From: Piscicola geometra
Lineage: Eukaryota > Annelida > Clitellata > Hirudinida > Piscicolidae
Reading direction: 5' to 3'
Assembly (NCBI GenBank): GCA_943735955.1
Contig: OX030955.1
Location: forward strand, 13,109,383 to 13,173,382
Length of the DNA stretch: 64,000 nucleotides
Shown: one piece after another, positions 15,001 to 30,000 of the stretch
Position numbering within the stretch: the stretch's first letter is position 1
Layout of the letters: every line of letters begins with the position of its first letter
The notes under the pieces: generated by a model
Told to the model about the DNA's origin: nothing
The model's input: the letters and a program-made list of their open reading frames with translations, nothing else
Database searches by the model: none
Made by a program: the position numbers and the translations under genes

Positions 15001-18000
15001 CCGACTACTGCATTAACAACAGAGCCGACTACTGCATCGACAACAGTGCCGACTACTGCATCGACAACAGTGCCGACTACTGCATCGACAACAGTGCCGA
15101 CTACTGCATCAACAACAGTGCCGACTACTGCATCGACAACAGTGCCCACTACTGCATCGACAATAGTGCCGACTACTGCATCGACAACAGTGCCAACTAC
15201 TGCATCGACAACAGTGCTGACTATTGCATCAACAACAGTGCCAACTACTGCATCGACAACAGTGCCGACAACTGCATCGACAACTGTGCCGACTACTGCA
15301 TCAACAACAGTGCCGACTACTGCATCGACAACAGTGCCGACTACTGCATCAACAAGTGTGTCTAGTGCTGCAACGACAACAGTGCCGATAACTGCCTCAA
15401 CAACAGTGCCGACTATTGCATCGACAACAGTGCCAACTACTTCATCGACAACAGTGCTGACTATTGCATCAACAAGTGTGTCTACCGCTGCATCGACAAC
15501 AGTGCCGATTACTGCATCAACAACTGTGCCGACTACTGCATCAACAACACTGCCGACTACTGCATCAAAAACAGTGCCGACTACTGCATCGACAACAGTG
15601 CCGACAACTGCATCAACAACAGTGCCGACTACTGCATCGAAAAAAGTGCCGACTACTGCATCGACAACAGTGTCAACTACTGCACCGACAACAGTGCTGA
15701 TTACTGCATTAACAACTGTGCCGACTAGTGCATCAACAACAGTGCCGACTACTGCATCAACAACAGAGCCGACTACTGCATCGACAACAGTGCCGACTAC
15801 TGCATCAACAACAGTGCCGACTACTGCATTAACAACAGAGCCGACTACCGCATCGACAACAGTGCCGACTACTGCATCGACAACAGTGCCGACTACTGCA
15901 TTAACAACAGAGCCGACTACTGCATCGACAACAGTGCCGACTACTGCATCGACAACAGTGCCGACTACTGCATCGACAACAGTGCCGACTACTGCATCAA
16001 CAACAGTGCCGACTACTGCATCGACAACAGTGCCCACTACTGCATCGACAATAGTGCCGACTACTGCATCGACAACAGTGCCAACTACTGCATCGACAAC
16101 AGTGCTGACTATTGCATCAACAACAGTGCCAACTACTGCATCGACAACAGTGCCGACAACTGCATCGACAACTGTGCCGACTACTGCATCAACAACAGTG
16201 CCGACTACTGCATCGACAACAGTGCCGACTACTGCATCAACAAGTGTGTCTAGTGCTGCAACGACAACAGTGCCGATAACTGCCTCAACAACAGTGCCGA
16301 CTATTGCATCGACAACAGTGCCAACTACTGCATCGACAACAGTGCTGACTATTGCATCAACAAGTGTGTCTACCGCTGCATCGACAACAGTGCCGATTAC
16401 TGCATCAACAACTGTGCCGACTACTGCATCAACAACACTGCCGACTACTGCATCAAAAACAGTGCCGACTACTGCATCGACAACAGTGCCGACAACTGCA
16501 TCAACAACAGTGCCGACTACTGCATCGAAAAAAGTGCCGACTACTGCATCGACAACAGTGTCAACTACTGCACCGACAACAGTGCTGATTACTGCATTAA
16601 CAACTGTGCCGACTAGTGCATCAACAACAGTGCCGACTACTGCATCAACAACAGAGCCGACTACTGCATCGACAACAGTGCCGACTACTGCATCAACAAC
16701 AGTGCCGACTACTGCATTAACAACAGAGCCGACTACTGCATCGACAACAGTGCCGACTACTGCATCGACAACAGTGCTGATTACTGCATTTACAACTGTG
16801 CCGACTAGTGCATCAACAACAGTGCTGACTACTGCATCAACAACAGAGCCGACTACTGCATCGACAACAGTGCCGACTACTGCATCAACAACAGTGCCGA
16901 CTACTGCATTAACAACAGAGCCGACAACTGCATCGACAACAGAGCCGACTACTGCATCGACAACAGTGCTGACTACTGCATCGACAACAGTGCCGACTAC
17001 TGCATCGACAACAGTGCCGACTACTGCATCAACAACAGTGCCGACTACTGCATCGACAACAGTGCCCACTACTGCATCGACAATAGTGCCGACTACTGCA
17101 TTGACAACAGTGCCAACTACTGCACCGACAACAGTGCTGATTACTGCATTAACAACTGTGCCGACTAGTGCATCAACAACAGTGCCGACTACTGCATCAA
17201 CAACAGAGCCGACTACTGCATCGACAACAGTGCCGACTACTGCATCAACAACAGTGCCGACTACTGCATTAACAACAGAGCCGACTACTGCATCGACAAC
17301 AGTGCCGACTACTGCATCGACAACAGTGCCGACTACTGCATCAACAAGTGTGTCTAGTGCTGCAACGACAACAGTGCCGATAACTGCCTCAACAACAGTG
17401 CCGACTATTGCATCGACAACAGTGCCAACTACTGCATCGACAACAGTGCTGACTATTGCATCAACAAGTGTGTCTACCGCTGCATCGACAACAGTGCCGA
17501 TTACTGCATCAACAACTGTGCCGACTACTGCATCAACAACACTGCCGACTACTGCATCAAAAACAGTGCCGACTACTGCATCGACAACAGTGCCGACAAC
17601 TGCATCAACAACAGTGCCGACTACTGCATCGAAAAAAGTGCCGACTACTGCATCGACAACAGTGTCAACTACTGCACCGACAACAGTGCTGATTACTGCA
17701 TTAACAACTGTGCCGACTAGTGCATCAACAACAGTGCCGACTACTGCATCAACAACAGAGCCGACTACTGCATCGACAACAGTGCCGACTACTGCATCGA
17801 CAACAGTGCTGATTACTGCATTTACAACTGTGCCGACTAGTGCATCAACAACAGTGCTGACTACTGCATCAACAACAGAGCCGACTACTGCATCGACAAC
17901 AGTGCCGACTACTGCATCAACAACAGTGCCGACTACTGCATTAACAACAGAGCCGACTACTGCATCGACAACAGAGCCGACTACTGCATCGACAACAGTG

Positions 18001-21000
18001 CCGACTACTGCATCGACAACAGTGCCGACTACTGCATCGACAACAGTGCCGACTACTGCATCAACAACAGTGCCGACTACTGCATCGACAACAGTGCCCA
18101 CTACTGCATCGACAATAGTGCCGACTACTGCATTGACAACAGTGCCAACTACTGCATCGACAACAGTGCTGACTATTGCATCAACAACAGTGCCGACTAC
18201 TGCATCGACAACAGTGCCGACAACTGCATTGATAACTGTGCCGACTACTGCATTAACAACAGAGCCGACTACTGCATCGACAACAGAGCCGACTACTGCA
18301 TCGACAACAGTGCCGACTACTGCATCGACAACAGTGCCGACTACTGCATCTACAACAGTGCCGACTACTGCATCGACAACAGTGCCGACTACTGCATCAA
18401 CAATTGTGTCTAGTGCTGCATCGACAACAGTGCCGACTACTGCATCGACAACAGTGCCGACTACTGCATCAACAACAGTGCCGACTACTGCATCGACAAC
18501 AGTGCCGACTACTGCATCGACAACAGTGCCGACTACTGCATCAACAATTGTGTCTAGTGCTGCATCGACAACAGTGCCGACTACTGCATCGACAACAGTG
18601 CCAACTACTGCATCGACAACAGTGCTGACTATTGCATCAACAACAGTGCCAACTACTGCATCGACAACAGTGCCGACAACTGCATCGACAACTGTGCCGA
18701 CTACTGCATCAACAACAGTGCCGACTACTGCATCGACAACAGTGCCGACTACTGCATCAACAAGTGTGTCTAGTGCTGCAACGACAACAGTGCCGATAAC
18801 TGCCTCAACAACAGTGCCGACTATTGCATCGACAACAGTGCCAACTACTGCATCGACAACAGTGCTGACTATTGCATCAACAAGTGTGTCTACCGCTGCA
18901 TCGACAACAGTGCCGATTACTGCATCAACAACTGTGCCGACTACTGCATCAACAACACTGCCGACTACTGCATCAAAAACAGTGCCGACTACTGCATCGA
19001 CAACAGTGCCGACAACTGCATCAACAACAGTGCCGACTACTGCATCGAAAAAAGTGCCGACTACTGCATCGACAACAGTGTCAACTACTGCACCGACAAC
19101 AGTGCTGATTACTGCATTAACAACTGTGCCGACTAGTGCATCAACAACAGTGCCGACTACTGCATCAACAACAGAGCCGACTACTGCATCGACAACAGTG
19201 CCGACTACTGCATCAACAACAGTGCCGACTACTGCATTAACAACAGAGCCGACTACTGCATCGACAACAGTGCCGACTACTGCATCGACAACAGTGCTGA
19301 TTACTGCATTTACAACTGTGCCGACTAGTGCATCAACAACAGTGCTGACTACTGCATCAACAACAGAGCCGACTACTGCATCGACAACAGTGCCGACTAC
19401 TGCATCAACAACAGTGCCGACTACTGCATTAACAACAGAGCCGACAACTGCATCGACAACAGAGCCGACTACTGCATCGACAACAGTGCTGACTACTGCA
19501 TCGACAACAGTGCCGACTACTGCATCGACAACAGTGCCGACTACTGCATCAACAACAGTGCCGACTACTGCATCGACAACAGTGCCCACTACTGCATCGA
19601 CAATAGTGCCGACTACTGCATTGACAACAGTGCCAACTACTGCACCGACAACAGTGCTGATTACTGCATTAACAACTGTGCCGACTAGTGCATCAACAAC
19701 AGTGCCGACTACTGCATCAACAACAGAGCCGACTACTGCATCGACAACAGTGCCGACTACTGCATCAACAACAGTGCCGACTACTGCATTAACAACAGAG
19801 CCGACTACTGCATCGACAACAGTGCCGACTACTGCATCGACAACAGTGCCGACTACTGCATCAACAAGTGTGTCTAGTGCTGCAACGACAACAGTGCCGA
19901 TAACTGCCTCAACAACAGTGCCGACTATTGCATCGACAACAGTGCCAACTACTGCATCGACAACAGTGCTGACTATTGCATCAACAAGTGTGTCTACCGC
20001 TGCATCGACAACAGTGCCGATTACTGCATCAACAACTGTGCCGACTACTGCATCAACAACACTGCCGACTACTGCATCAAAAACAGTGCCGACTACTGCA
20101 TCGACAACAGTGCCGACAACTGCATCAACAACAGTGCCGACTACTGCATCGAAAAAAGTGCCGACTACTGCATCGACAACAGTGTCAACTACTGCACCGA
20201 CAACAGTGCTGATTACTGCATTAACAACTGTGCCGACTAGTGCATCAACAACAGTGCCGACTACTGCATCAACAACAGAGCCGACTACTGCATCGACAAC
20301 AGTGCCGACTACTGCATCGACAACAGTGCTGATTACTGCATTTACAACTGTGCCGACTAGTGCATCAACAACAGTGCTGACTACTGCATCAACAACAGAG
20401 CCGACTACTGCATCGACAACAGTGCCGACTACTGCATCAACAACAGTGCCGACTACTGCATTAACAACAGAGCCGACTACTGCATCGACAACAGAGCCGA
20501 CTACTGCATCGACAACAGTGCCGACTACTGCATCGACAACAGTGCCGACTACTGCATCGACAACAGTGCCGACTACTGCATCAACAACAGTGCCGACTAC
20601 TGCATCGACAACAGTGCCCACTACTGCATCGACAATAGTGCCGACTACTGCATTGACAACAGTGCCAACTACTGCATCGACAACAGTGCTGACTATTGCA
20701 TCAACAACAGTGCCGACTACTGCATCGACAACAGTGCCGACAACTGCATTGATAACTGTGCCGACTACTGCATTAACAACAGAGCCGACTACTGCATCGA
20801 CAACAGAGCCGACTACTGCATCGACAACAGTGCCGACTACTGCATCGACAACAGTGCCGACTACTGCATCTACAACAGTGCCGACTACTGCATCGACAAC
20901 AGTGCCGACTACTGCATCAACAATTGTGTCTAGTGCTGCATCGACAACAGTGCCGACTACTGCATCGACAACAGTGCCGACTACTGCATCAACAACAGTG

Positions 21001-24000
21001 CCGACTACTGCATCGACAACAGTGCCGACTACTGCATCGACAACAGTGCCGACTACTGCATCAACAATTGTGTCTAGTGCTGCATCGACAACAGTGCCGA
21101 CTACTGCATCGACAACAGTGCCAACTACTGCATCGACAACAGTGCTGACTATTGCATCAACAACAGTGCCAACTACTGCATCGACAACAGTGCCGACAAC
21201 TGCATCGACAACTGTGCCGACTACTGCATCAACAACAGTGCCGACTACTGCATCGACAACAGTGCCGACTACTGCATCAACAAGTGTGTCTAGTGCTGCA
21301 ACGACAACAGTGCCGATAACTGCCTCAACAACAGTGCCGACTATTGCATCGACAACAGTGCCAACTACTGCATCGACAACAGTGCTGACTATTGCATCAA
21401 CAAGTGTGTCTACCGCTGCATCGACAACAGTGCCGATTACTGCATCAACAACTGTGCCGACTACTGCATCAACAACACTGCCGACTACTGCATCAAAAAC
21501 AGTGCCGACTACTGCATCGACAACAGTGCCGACAACTGCATCAACAACAGTGCCGACTACTGCATCGAAAAAAGTGCCGACTACTGCATCGACAACAGTG
21601 TCAACTACTGCACCGACAACAGTGCTGATTACTGCATTAACAACTGTGCCGACTAGTGCATCAACAACAGTGCCGACTACTGCATCAACAACAGAGCCGA
21701 CTACTGCATCGACAACAGTGCCGACTACTGCATCAACAACAGTGCCGACTACTGCATTAACAACAGAGCCGACTACTGCATCGACAACAGTGCCGACTAC
21801 TGCATCGACAACAGTGCTGATTACTGCATTAACAACTGTGCCGACTAGTGCATCAACAACAGTGCTGACTACTGCATCAACAACAGAGCCGACTACTGCA
21901 TCGACAACAGTGCCGACTACTGCATCAACAACAGTGCCGACTACTGCATTAACAACAGAGCCGACTACTGCATCGACAACAGAGCCGACTACTGCATCGA
22001 CAACAGTGCCGACTACTGCATCGACAACAGTGCCGACTACTGCATCGACAACAGTGCCGACTACTGCATCAACAACAGTGCCGACTACTGCATCGACAAC
22101 AGTGCCGACAACTGCATTGATAACTGTGCCGACTACTGCATTAACAACAGAGCCGACTACTGCATCGACAACAGAGCCGACTACTGCATCGACAACAGTG
22201 CCGACTACTGCATCGACAACAGTGCCGACTACTGCATCTACAACAGTGCCGACTACTGCATCGACAACAGTGCCGACTACTGCATCGACAACAGTGCCGA
22301 CTACTGCATCAACAATTGTGTCTAGTGCTGCATCGACAACAGTGCCGACTACTGCATCGACAACAGTGCCGACTACTGCATCAACAACAGTGCCGACTAC
22401 TGCATCGACAACAGTGCCGACTACTGCATCGACAACAGTGCCGACTACTGCATCAACAATTGTGTCTAGTGCTGCATCGACAACAGTGCCGACTACTGCA
22501 TCGACAACAGTGCCAACTACTGCATCGACAACAGTGCTGACTATTGCATCAACAACAGTGCCAACTACTGCATCGACAACAGTGCCGACAACTGCTTCGA
22601 CAACTGTGCCGACTACTGCATCAACAACAGTGCCGACTACTGCATCGACAACAGTGCCGACTACTGCATCAACAAGTGTGTCTAGTGCTGCAACGACAAC
22701 AGTGCCGATAACTGCCTCAACAACAGTGCCGACTATTGCATCGACAACAGTGCCAACTACTGCATCGACAACAGTGCTGACTATTGCATCAACAAGTGTG
22801 TCTACCGCTGCATCGACAACAGTGCCGATTACTGCATCAACAACTGTGCCGACTACTGCATCAACAACACTGCCGACTACTGCATCAAAAACAGTGCCGA
22901 CTACTGCATCGACAACAGTGCCGACAACTGCATCAACAACAGTGCCGACTACTGCATCGAAAAAAGTGCCGACTACTGCATCGACAACAGTGTCAACTAC
23001 TGCACCGACAACAGTGCTGATTACTGCATTAACAACTGTGCCGACTAGTGCATCAACAACAGTGCCGACTACTGCATCAACAACAGAGCCGACTACTGCA
23101 TCGACAACAGTGCCGACTACTGCATCAACAACAGTGCCGACTACTGCATTAACAACAGAGCCGACTACTGCATCGACAACAGTGCCGACTACTGCATCGA
23201 CAACAGTGCTGATTACTGCATTAACAACTGTGCCGACTAGTGCATCAACAACAGTGCTGACTACTGCATCAACAACAGAGCCGACTACTGCATCGACAAC
23301 AGTGCCGACTACTGCATCGACAACAGTGCCGACTACTGCATCAACAACAGTGCCGACTACTGCATCGACAACAGTGCCGACTACTGCATCGACAACAGTG
23401 CTGATTACTGCATTAACAACTGTGCCGACTAGTGCATCAACAACAGTGCTGACTACTGCATCAACAACAGAGCCGACTACTGCATCGACAACAGTGCCGA
23501 CTACTGCATCAACAACAGTGCCGACTACTGCATTAACAACAGAGCCGACTACTGCATCGACAACAGAGCCGACTACTGCATCGACAACAGTGCCGACTAC
23601 TGCATCGACAACAGTGCCGACTACTGCATCGACAACAGTGCCGACTACTGCATCAACAACAGTGCCGACTACTGCATCGACAACAGTGCCGACAACTGCA
23701 TTGATAACTGTGCCGACTACTGCATTAACAACAGAGCCGACTACTGCATCGACAACAGAGCCGACTACTGCATCGACAACAGTGCCGACTACTGCATCGA
23801 CAACAGTGCCGACTACTGCATCTACAACAGTGCCGACTACTGCATCGACAACAGTGCCGACTACTGCATCGACAACAGTGCCGACTACTGCATCAACAAT
23901 TGTGTCTAGTGCTGCATCGACAACAGTGCCGACTACTGCATCGACAACAGTGCCGACTACTGCATCAACAACAGTGCCGACTACTGCATCGACAACAGTG

Positions 24001-27000
24001 CCGACTACTGCATCGACAACAGTGCCGACTACTGCATCAACAATTGTGTCTAGTGCTGCATCGACAACAGTGCCGACTACTGCATCGACAACAGTGCCAA
24101 CTACTGCATCGACAACAGTGCTGACTATTGCATCAACAACAGTGCCAACTACTGCATCGACAACAGTGCCGACAACTGCTTCGACAACTGTGCCGACTAC
24201 TGCATCAACAACAGTGCCGACTACTGCATCGACAACAGTGCCGACTACTGCATCAACAAGTGTGTCTAGTGCTGCAACGACAACAGTGCCGATAACTGCC
24301 TCAACAACAGTGCCGACTATTGCATCGACAACAGTGCCAACTACTGCATCGACAACAGTGCTGACTATTGCATCAACAAGTGTGTCTACCGCTGCATCGA
24401 CAACAGTGCCGATTACTGCATCAACAACTGTGCCGACTACTGCATCAACAACACTGCCGACTACTGCATCAAAAACAGTGCCGACTACTGCATCGACAAC
24501 AGTGCCGACAACTGCATCAACAACAGTGCCGACTACTGCATCGAAAAAAGTGCCGACTACTGCATCGACAACAGTGTCAACTACTGCACCGACAACAGTG
24601 CTGATTACTGCATTAACAACTGTGCCGACTAGTGCATCAACAACAGTGCCGACTACTGCATCAACAACAGAGCCGACTACTGCATCGACAACAGTGCCGA
24701 CTACTGCATCAACAACAGTGCCGACTACTGCATTAACAACAGAGCCGACTACTGCATCGACAACAGTGCCGACTACTGCATCGACAACAGTGCTGATTAC
24801 TGCATTAACAACTGTGCCGACTAGTGCATCAACAACAGTGCTGACTACTGCATCAACAACAGAGCCGACTACTGCATCGACAACAGTGCCGACTACTGCA
24901 TCGACAACAGTGCCGACTACTGCATCAACAACAGTGCCGACTACTGCATCGACAACAGTGCCGACTACTGCATCGACAACAGTGCCGACTACTGCATCAA
25001 CAATTGTGTCTAGTGCTGCATCGACAACAGTGCCGACTACTGCATCGACAACAGTGCCAACTACTGCATCGACAACAGTGCTGACTATTGCATCAACAAC
25101 AGTGCCAACTACTGCATCGACAACAGTGCCGACAACTGCATCGACAACTGTGCCGACTACTGCATCAACAACAGTGCCGACTACTGCATCGACAACAGTG
25201 CCGACTACTGCATCAACAAGTGTGTCTAGTGCTGCAACGACAACAGTGCCGATAACTGCCTCAACAACAGTGCCGACTATTGCATCGACAACAGTGCCAA
25301 CTACTGCATCGACAACAGTGCTGACTATTGCATCAACAAGTGTGTCTACCGCTGCATCGACAACAGTGCCGATTACTGCATCAACAACTGTGCCGACTAC
25401 TGCATCAACAACACTGCCGACTACTGCATCAAAAACAGTGCCGACTACTGCATCGACAACAGTGCCGACAACTGCATCAACAACAGTGCCGACTACTGCA
25501 TCGAAAAAAGTGCCGACTACTGCATCGACAACAGTGTCAACTACTGCACCGACAACAGTGCTGATTACTGCATTAACAACTGTGCCGACTAGTGCATCAA
25601 CAACAGTGCCGACTACTGCATCAACAACAGAGCCGACTACTGCATCGACAACAGTGCCGACTACTGCATCAACAACAGTGCCGACTACTGCATTAACAAC
25701 AGAGCCGACTACTGCATCGACAACAGTGCCGACTACTGCATCGACAACAGTGCTGATTACTGCATTAACAACTGTGCCGACTAGTGCATCAACAACAGTG
25801 CTGACTACTGCATCAACAACAGAGCCGACTACTGCATCGACAACAGTGCCGACTACTGCATCAACAACAGTGCCGACTACTGCATTAACAACAGAGCCGA
25901 CTACTGCATCGACAACAGAGCCGACTACTGCATCGACAACAGTGCCGACTACTGCATCGACAACAGTGCCGACTACTGCATCGACAACAGTGCCGACTAC
26001 TGCATCAACAACAGTGCCGACTACTGCATCGACAACAGTGCCCACTACTGCATCGACAATAGTGCCGACTACTGCATTGACAACAGTGCCAACTACTGCA
26101 TCGACAACAGTGCTGACTATTGCATCAACAACAGTGCCGACTACTGCATCGACAACAGTGCCGACAATTGCATTGATAACTGTGCCGACTACTGCATTAA
26201 CAACAGAGCCGACTACTGCATCGACAACAGAGCCGACTACTGCATCGACAACAGTGCCGACTACTGCATCGACTACAGTGCCGACTACTGCATCGACAAC
26301 AGTGCCGACTACTGCATCGACAACAGTGCCGACTACTGCATCAACAATTGTGTCTAGTGCTGCATCGAACACAGTGCCGACTACTGCATCAACAACTGTG
26401 CCGACTACTGCATCGACAACAGTGCCGACTACTGCATCGACAACAGTGCCGACTACTGCATCGACTACAGTGCCGACTACTGCATCGACAACAATGATTT
26501 CTACAGCATCAACAAATGTGTCTAACGCTGCATCGACAACAGTGCCGACTACTGCATCAACAATTGTGTCTAGTGCTGCATCGACAACAGTGCCGACTAC
26601 TGCATCGACAACAGTGCTGACTACTGCATCAACAACAGTGCCGACTACTGCATCGACAACAGTGCCGACTACTGCATCAACAATTGTGTCTAGTGCTGCA
26701 TCGACAACAGTGCTGATTACTGCATTAACAACTGTGCCGACTAGTGCATCAACAACAGTGCCGACTACTGCATCATCAACAGAGCCGACTACTGCATCGA
26801 CAACAATGTCGACTACTGCATCAACAACAGTGCCGACTACTGCATCGACAACAGTGCCGACTACTGCATCGACAACAGTGCCGACTACTGCATCAACAAC
26901 AGTGCCGACTTCTGCATCGACAACAGTGCCGACTACTGCATCGACAACAGTGCCGACTACTGCATCAACAATTGTGTCTAGTGCTGCATCGACAACAGTG

Positions 27001-30000
27001 CCGACTACTGCCTCAACAACAGTGCCGACTACTGCATCGACAACAGTGCCGACTACTGCATCGACAACAGTGCCGATTACTGCATCAACAACTGTGCCGA
27101 CTACTGCATCGACAGAAGTGCTGACTATTGCATCAACAACAGTGCCGACTACTGCATCGACAACAGTGCCGACAACTGCATCGACAACTGTGCCGACTAC
27201 TGCATCGACAACAGTGCCGACTACTGCATCGACAACAGTACCGACTACTGCATCGATAACAGTGCCGACTACTGCATCGACAACAGTGCCGATTACTGCA
27301 TCGACAACAGTGCCGACTACTGCATCGACAACAGTGCTGACTATTGCATCAACAACAGAGCCGACTACTGCATCGACAACAGTGCCGACAACTGCATCGA
27401 CAACAGTGCCGACTACTGCATCGACTACAGTGCCGACTACTGCATCGACAACAATGATTTCTACAGCATCAACAAATGTGTCTACCGCTGCATCGACAAC
27501 AGTGCTGATTACTGCATTAACAACTGTGCCGACTAGTGCATCAACAACAGTGCCGACTACTGCATCAACAACAGAGCCGACTACTGCATCGACAACAGTG
27601 CCGACTACTGCTTCGACAACAGTGCCGACTACTGCATCGACAACAGTGCCAACTACTGCATCGACAACAGTGCTGACTATTGCATCAACAACAGTGCCGA
27701 CTACTGCATCGACAACAGTGCCGACAACTGCATCGACAACTGTGCCGACAACTGCATCGACAACTGTGCCGACTACTGCATCGACAACAGTGCCGACTAC
27801 TGCATCGACAACAGTGCCGATTACTGCATCGACAACAGTGCCGACTACTGCATCGACAACAGTGCTGACTATTGCATCAACAACAGTGCCGACTACTGCA
27901 TCGACAACAGTGCCGACAACTGCATCGACAACAGTGCCGACTACTGCATCGACTACAGTGCCGACTACTGCATCGACAACAATGATTTCTACAGCATCAA
28001 CAAATGTGTCTACCGCTGCATCGACAACAGTGCTGATTACTGCATTAACAACTGTGCCGACTAGTGCATCAACAACAGTGCCGACTACTGCATCAACAAC
28101 AGAGCCGACTACTGCATCGACAACAGTGCCGACTACTGCTTCGACAACAGTGCCGACTACTGCATCGACAACAGTGCCAACTACTGCATCGACAACAGTG
28201 CTGACTATTGCATCAACAACAGTGCCGACTACTGCATCGACAACAGTGCCGACAACTGCATCGACAACTGTGCCGACTACTGCATCGACAACAGTGCCGA
28301 CTACTGCATCGACAACAGTACCGACTACTGCATCGACAACAGTGCCGACTACTGCATCGACAACAGTGCCGATTACTGCATCAACAACTCTGCCGACTAC
28401 TGCATCAACAACACTGCCGACTACTGCATCAACAACAGTGCCGACTACTGCATCGACAACAGTGCCGACAACTACATCAACAACAGTGCCGACTACTGCA
28501 TCGACAACAGTGTCAACTACTGCAACGACAACAGTGCCGACAACTGCATCGACAACTGTGCCGACTACTGCATCGACAACAGTGCCGACTACTGCATCGA
28601 CAACAGTACCGACTACTGCATCGACAACAGTGCCGACTACTGCATCGACAACAGTGCCGACTACTGCATCGACAACAGTGCCGATTACTGCATCAACAAC
28701 TGTGCCGACTACTGCATCGACAGAAGTGCTGACTATTGCATCAACAACAGTGCCGACTACTGCATCGACAACAGTGCCGACAACTGCATCGACAACTGTG
28801 CCGACTACTGCATCGACAACAGTGCCGACTACTGCATCGACAACAGTACCGACTACTGCATCGATAACAGTGCCGACTACTGCATCGACAACAGTGCCGA
28901 TTACTGCATCGACAACAGTGCCGACTACTGCATCGACAACAGTGCTGACTATTGCATCAACAACAGAGCCGACTACTGCATCGACAACAGTGCCGACAAC
29001 TGCATCGACAACAGTGCCGACTACTGCATCGACTACAGTGCCGACTACTGCATCGACAACAATGATTTCTACAGCATCAACAAATGTGTCTACCGCTGCA
29101 TCGACAACAGTGCTGATTACTGCATTAACAACTGTGCCGACTAGTGCATCAACAACAGTGCCGACTACTGCATCAACAACAGAGCCGACTACTGCATCGA
29201 CAACAGTGCCGACTACTGCTTCGACAACAGTGCCGACTACTGCATCGACAACAGTGCCAACTACTGCATCGACAACAGTGCTGACTATTGCATCAACAAC
29301 AGTGCCGACTACTGCATCGACAACAGTGCCGACAACTGCATCGACAACTGTGCCGACAACTGCATCGACAACTGTGCCGACTACTGCATCGACAACAGTG
29401 CCGACTACTGCATCGACAACAGTGCCGATTACTGCATCGACAACAGTGCCGACTACTGCATCGACAACAGTGCTGACTATTGCATCAACAACAGTGCCGA
29501 CTACTGCATCGACAACAGTGCCGACAACTGCATCGACAACAGTGCCGACTACTGCATCGACTACAGTGCCGACTACTGCATCGACAACAATGATTTCTAC
29601 AGCATCAACAAATGTGTCTACCGCTGCATCGACAACAGTGCTGATTACTGCATTAACAACTGTGCCGACTAGTGCATCAACAACAGTGCCGACTACTGCA
29701 TCAACAACAGAGCCGACTACTGCATCGACAACAGTGCCGACTACTGCTTCGACAACAGTGCCGACTACTGCATCGACAACAGTGCCAACTACTGCATCGA
29801 CAACAGTGCTGACTATTGCATCAACAACAGTGCCGACTACTGCATCGACAACAGTGCCGACAACTGCATCGACAACTGTGCCGACTACTGCATCGACAAC
29901 AGTGCCGACTACTGCATCGACAACAGTACCGACTACTGCATCGACAACAGTGCCGACTACTGCATCGACAACAGTGCCGATTACTGCATCAACAACTCTG

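Larger units (their letters stand above)
1..26360 (+). repeat. Octad subdomain A, marked by STSV/STIV-SSAA, STSV-STAA, STTE and SKKV variants
   Basis: This part of the octad array is recognised by recurrent variant octads. They are STSV or STIV followed by SSAA (TCT-AGT-GCT-GCA), STSV followed by STAA (TCT-ACC-GCT-GCA), STTE (ACA-GAG), SKTV and SKKV (TCG-AAA-AAA-GTG), VSTTAPTTV (GTG-TCA-ACT-ACT-GCA-CCG) and LTTVPTSA. The set recurs in the same order every 0.4-2.5 kb as higher-order repeats. The ISTASTNV marker of the next subdomain is absent. Only two N-X-S sequons occur, STNVS at 3,115 and 14,587, both where AGT has become AAT in the STSV marker. Nothing but octads is present. The boundary with subdomain B is approximate. 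Confidence 0.85.
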
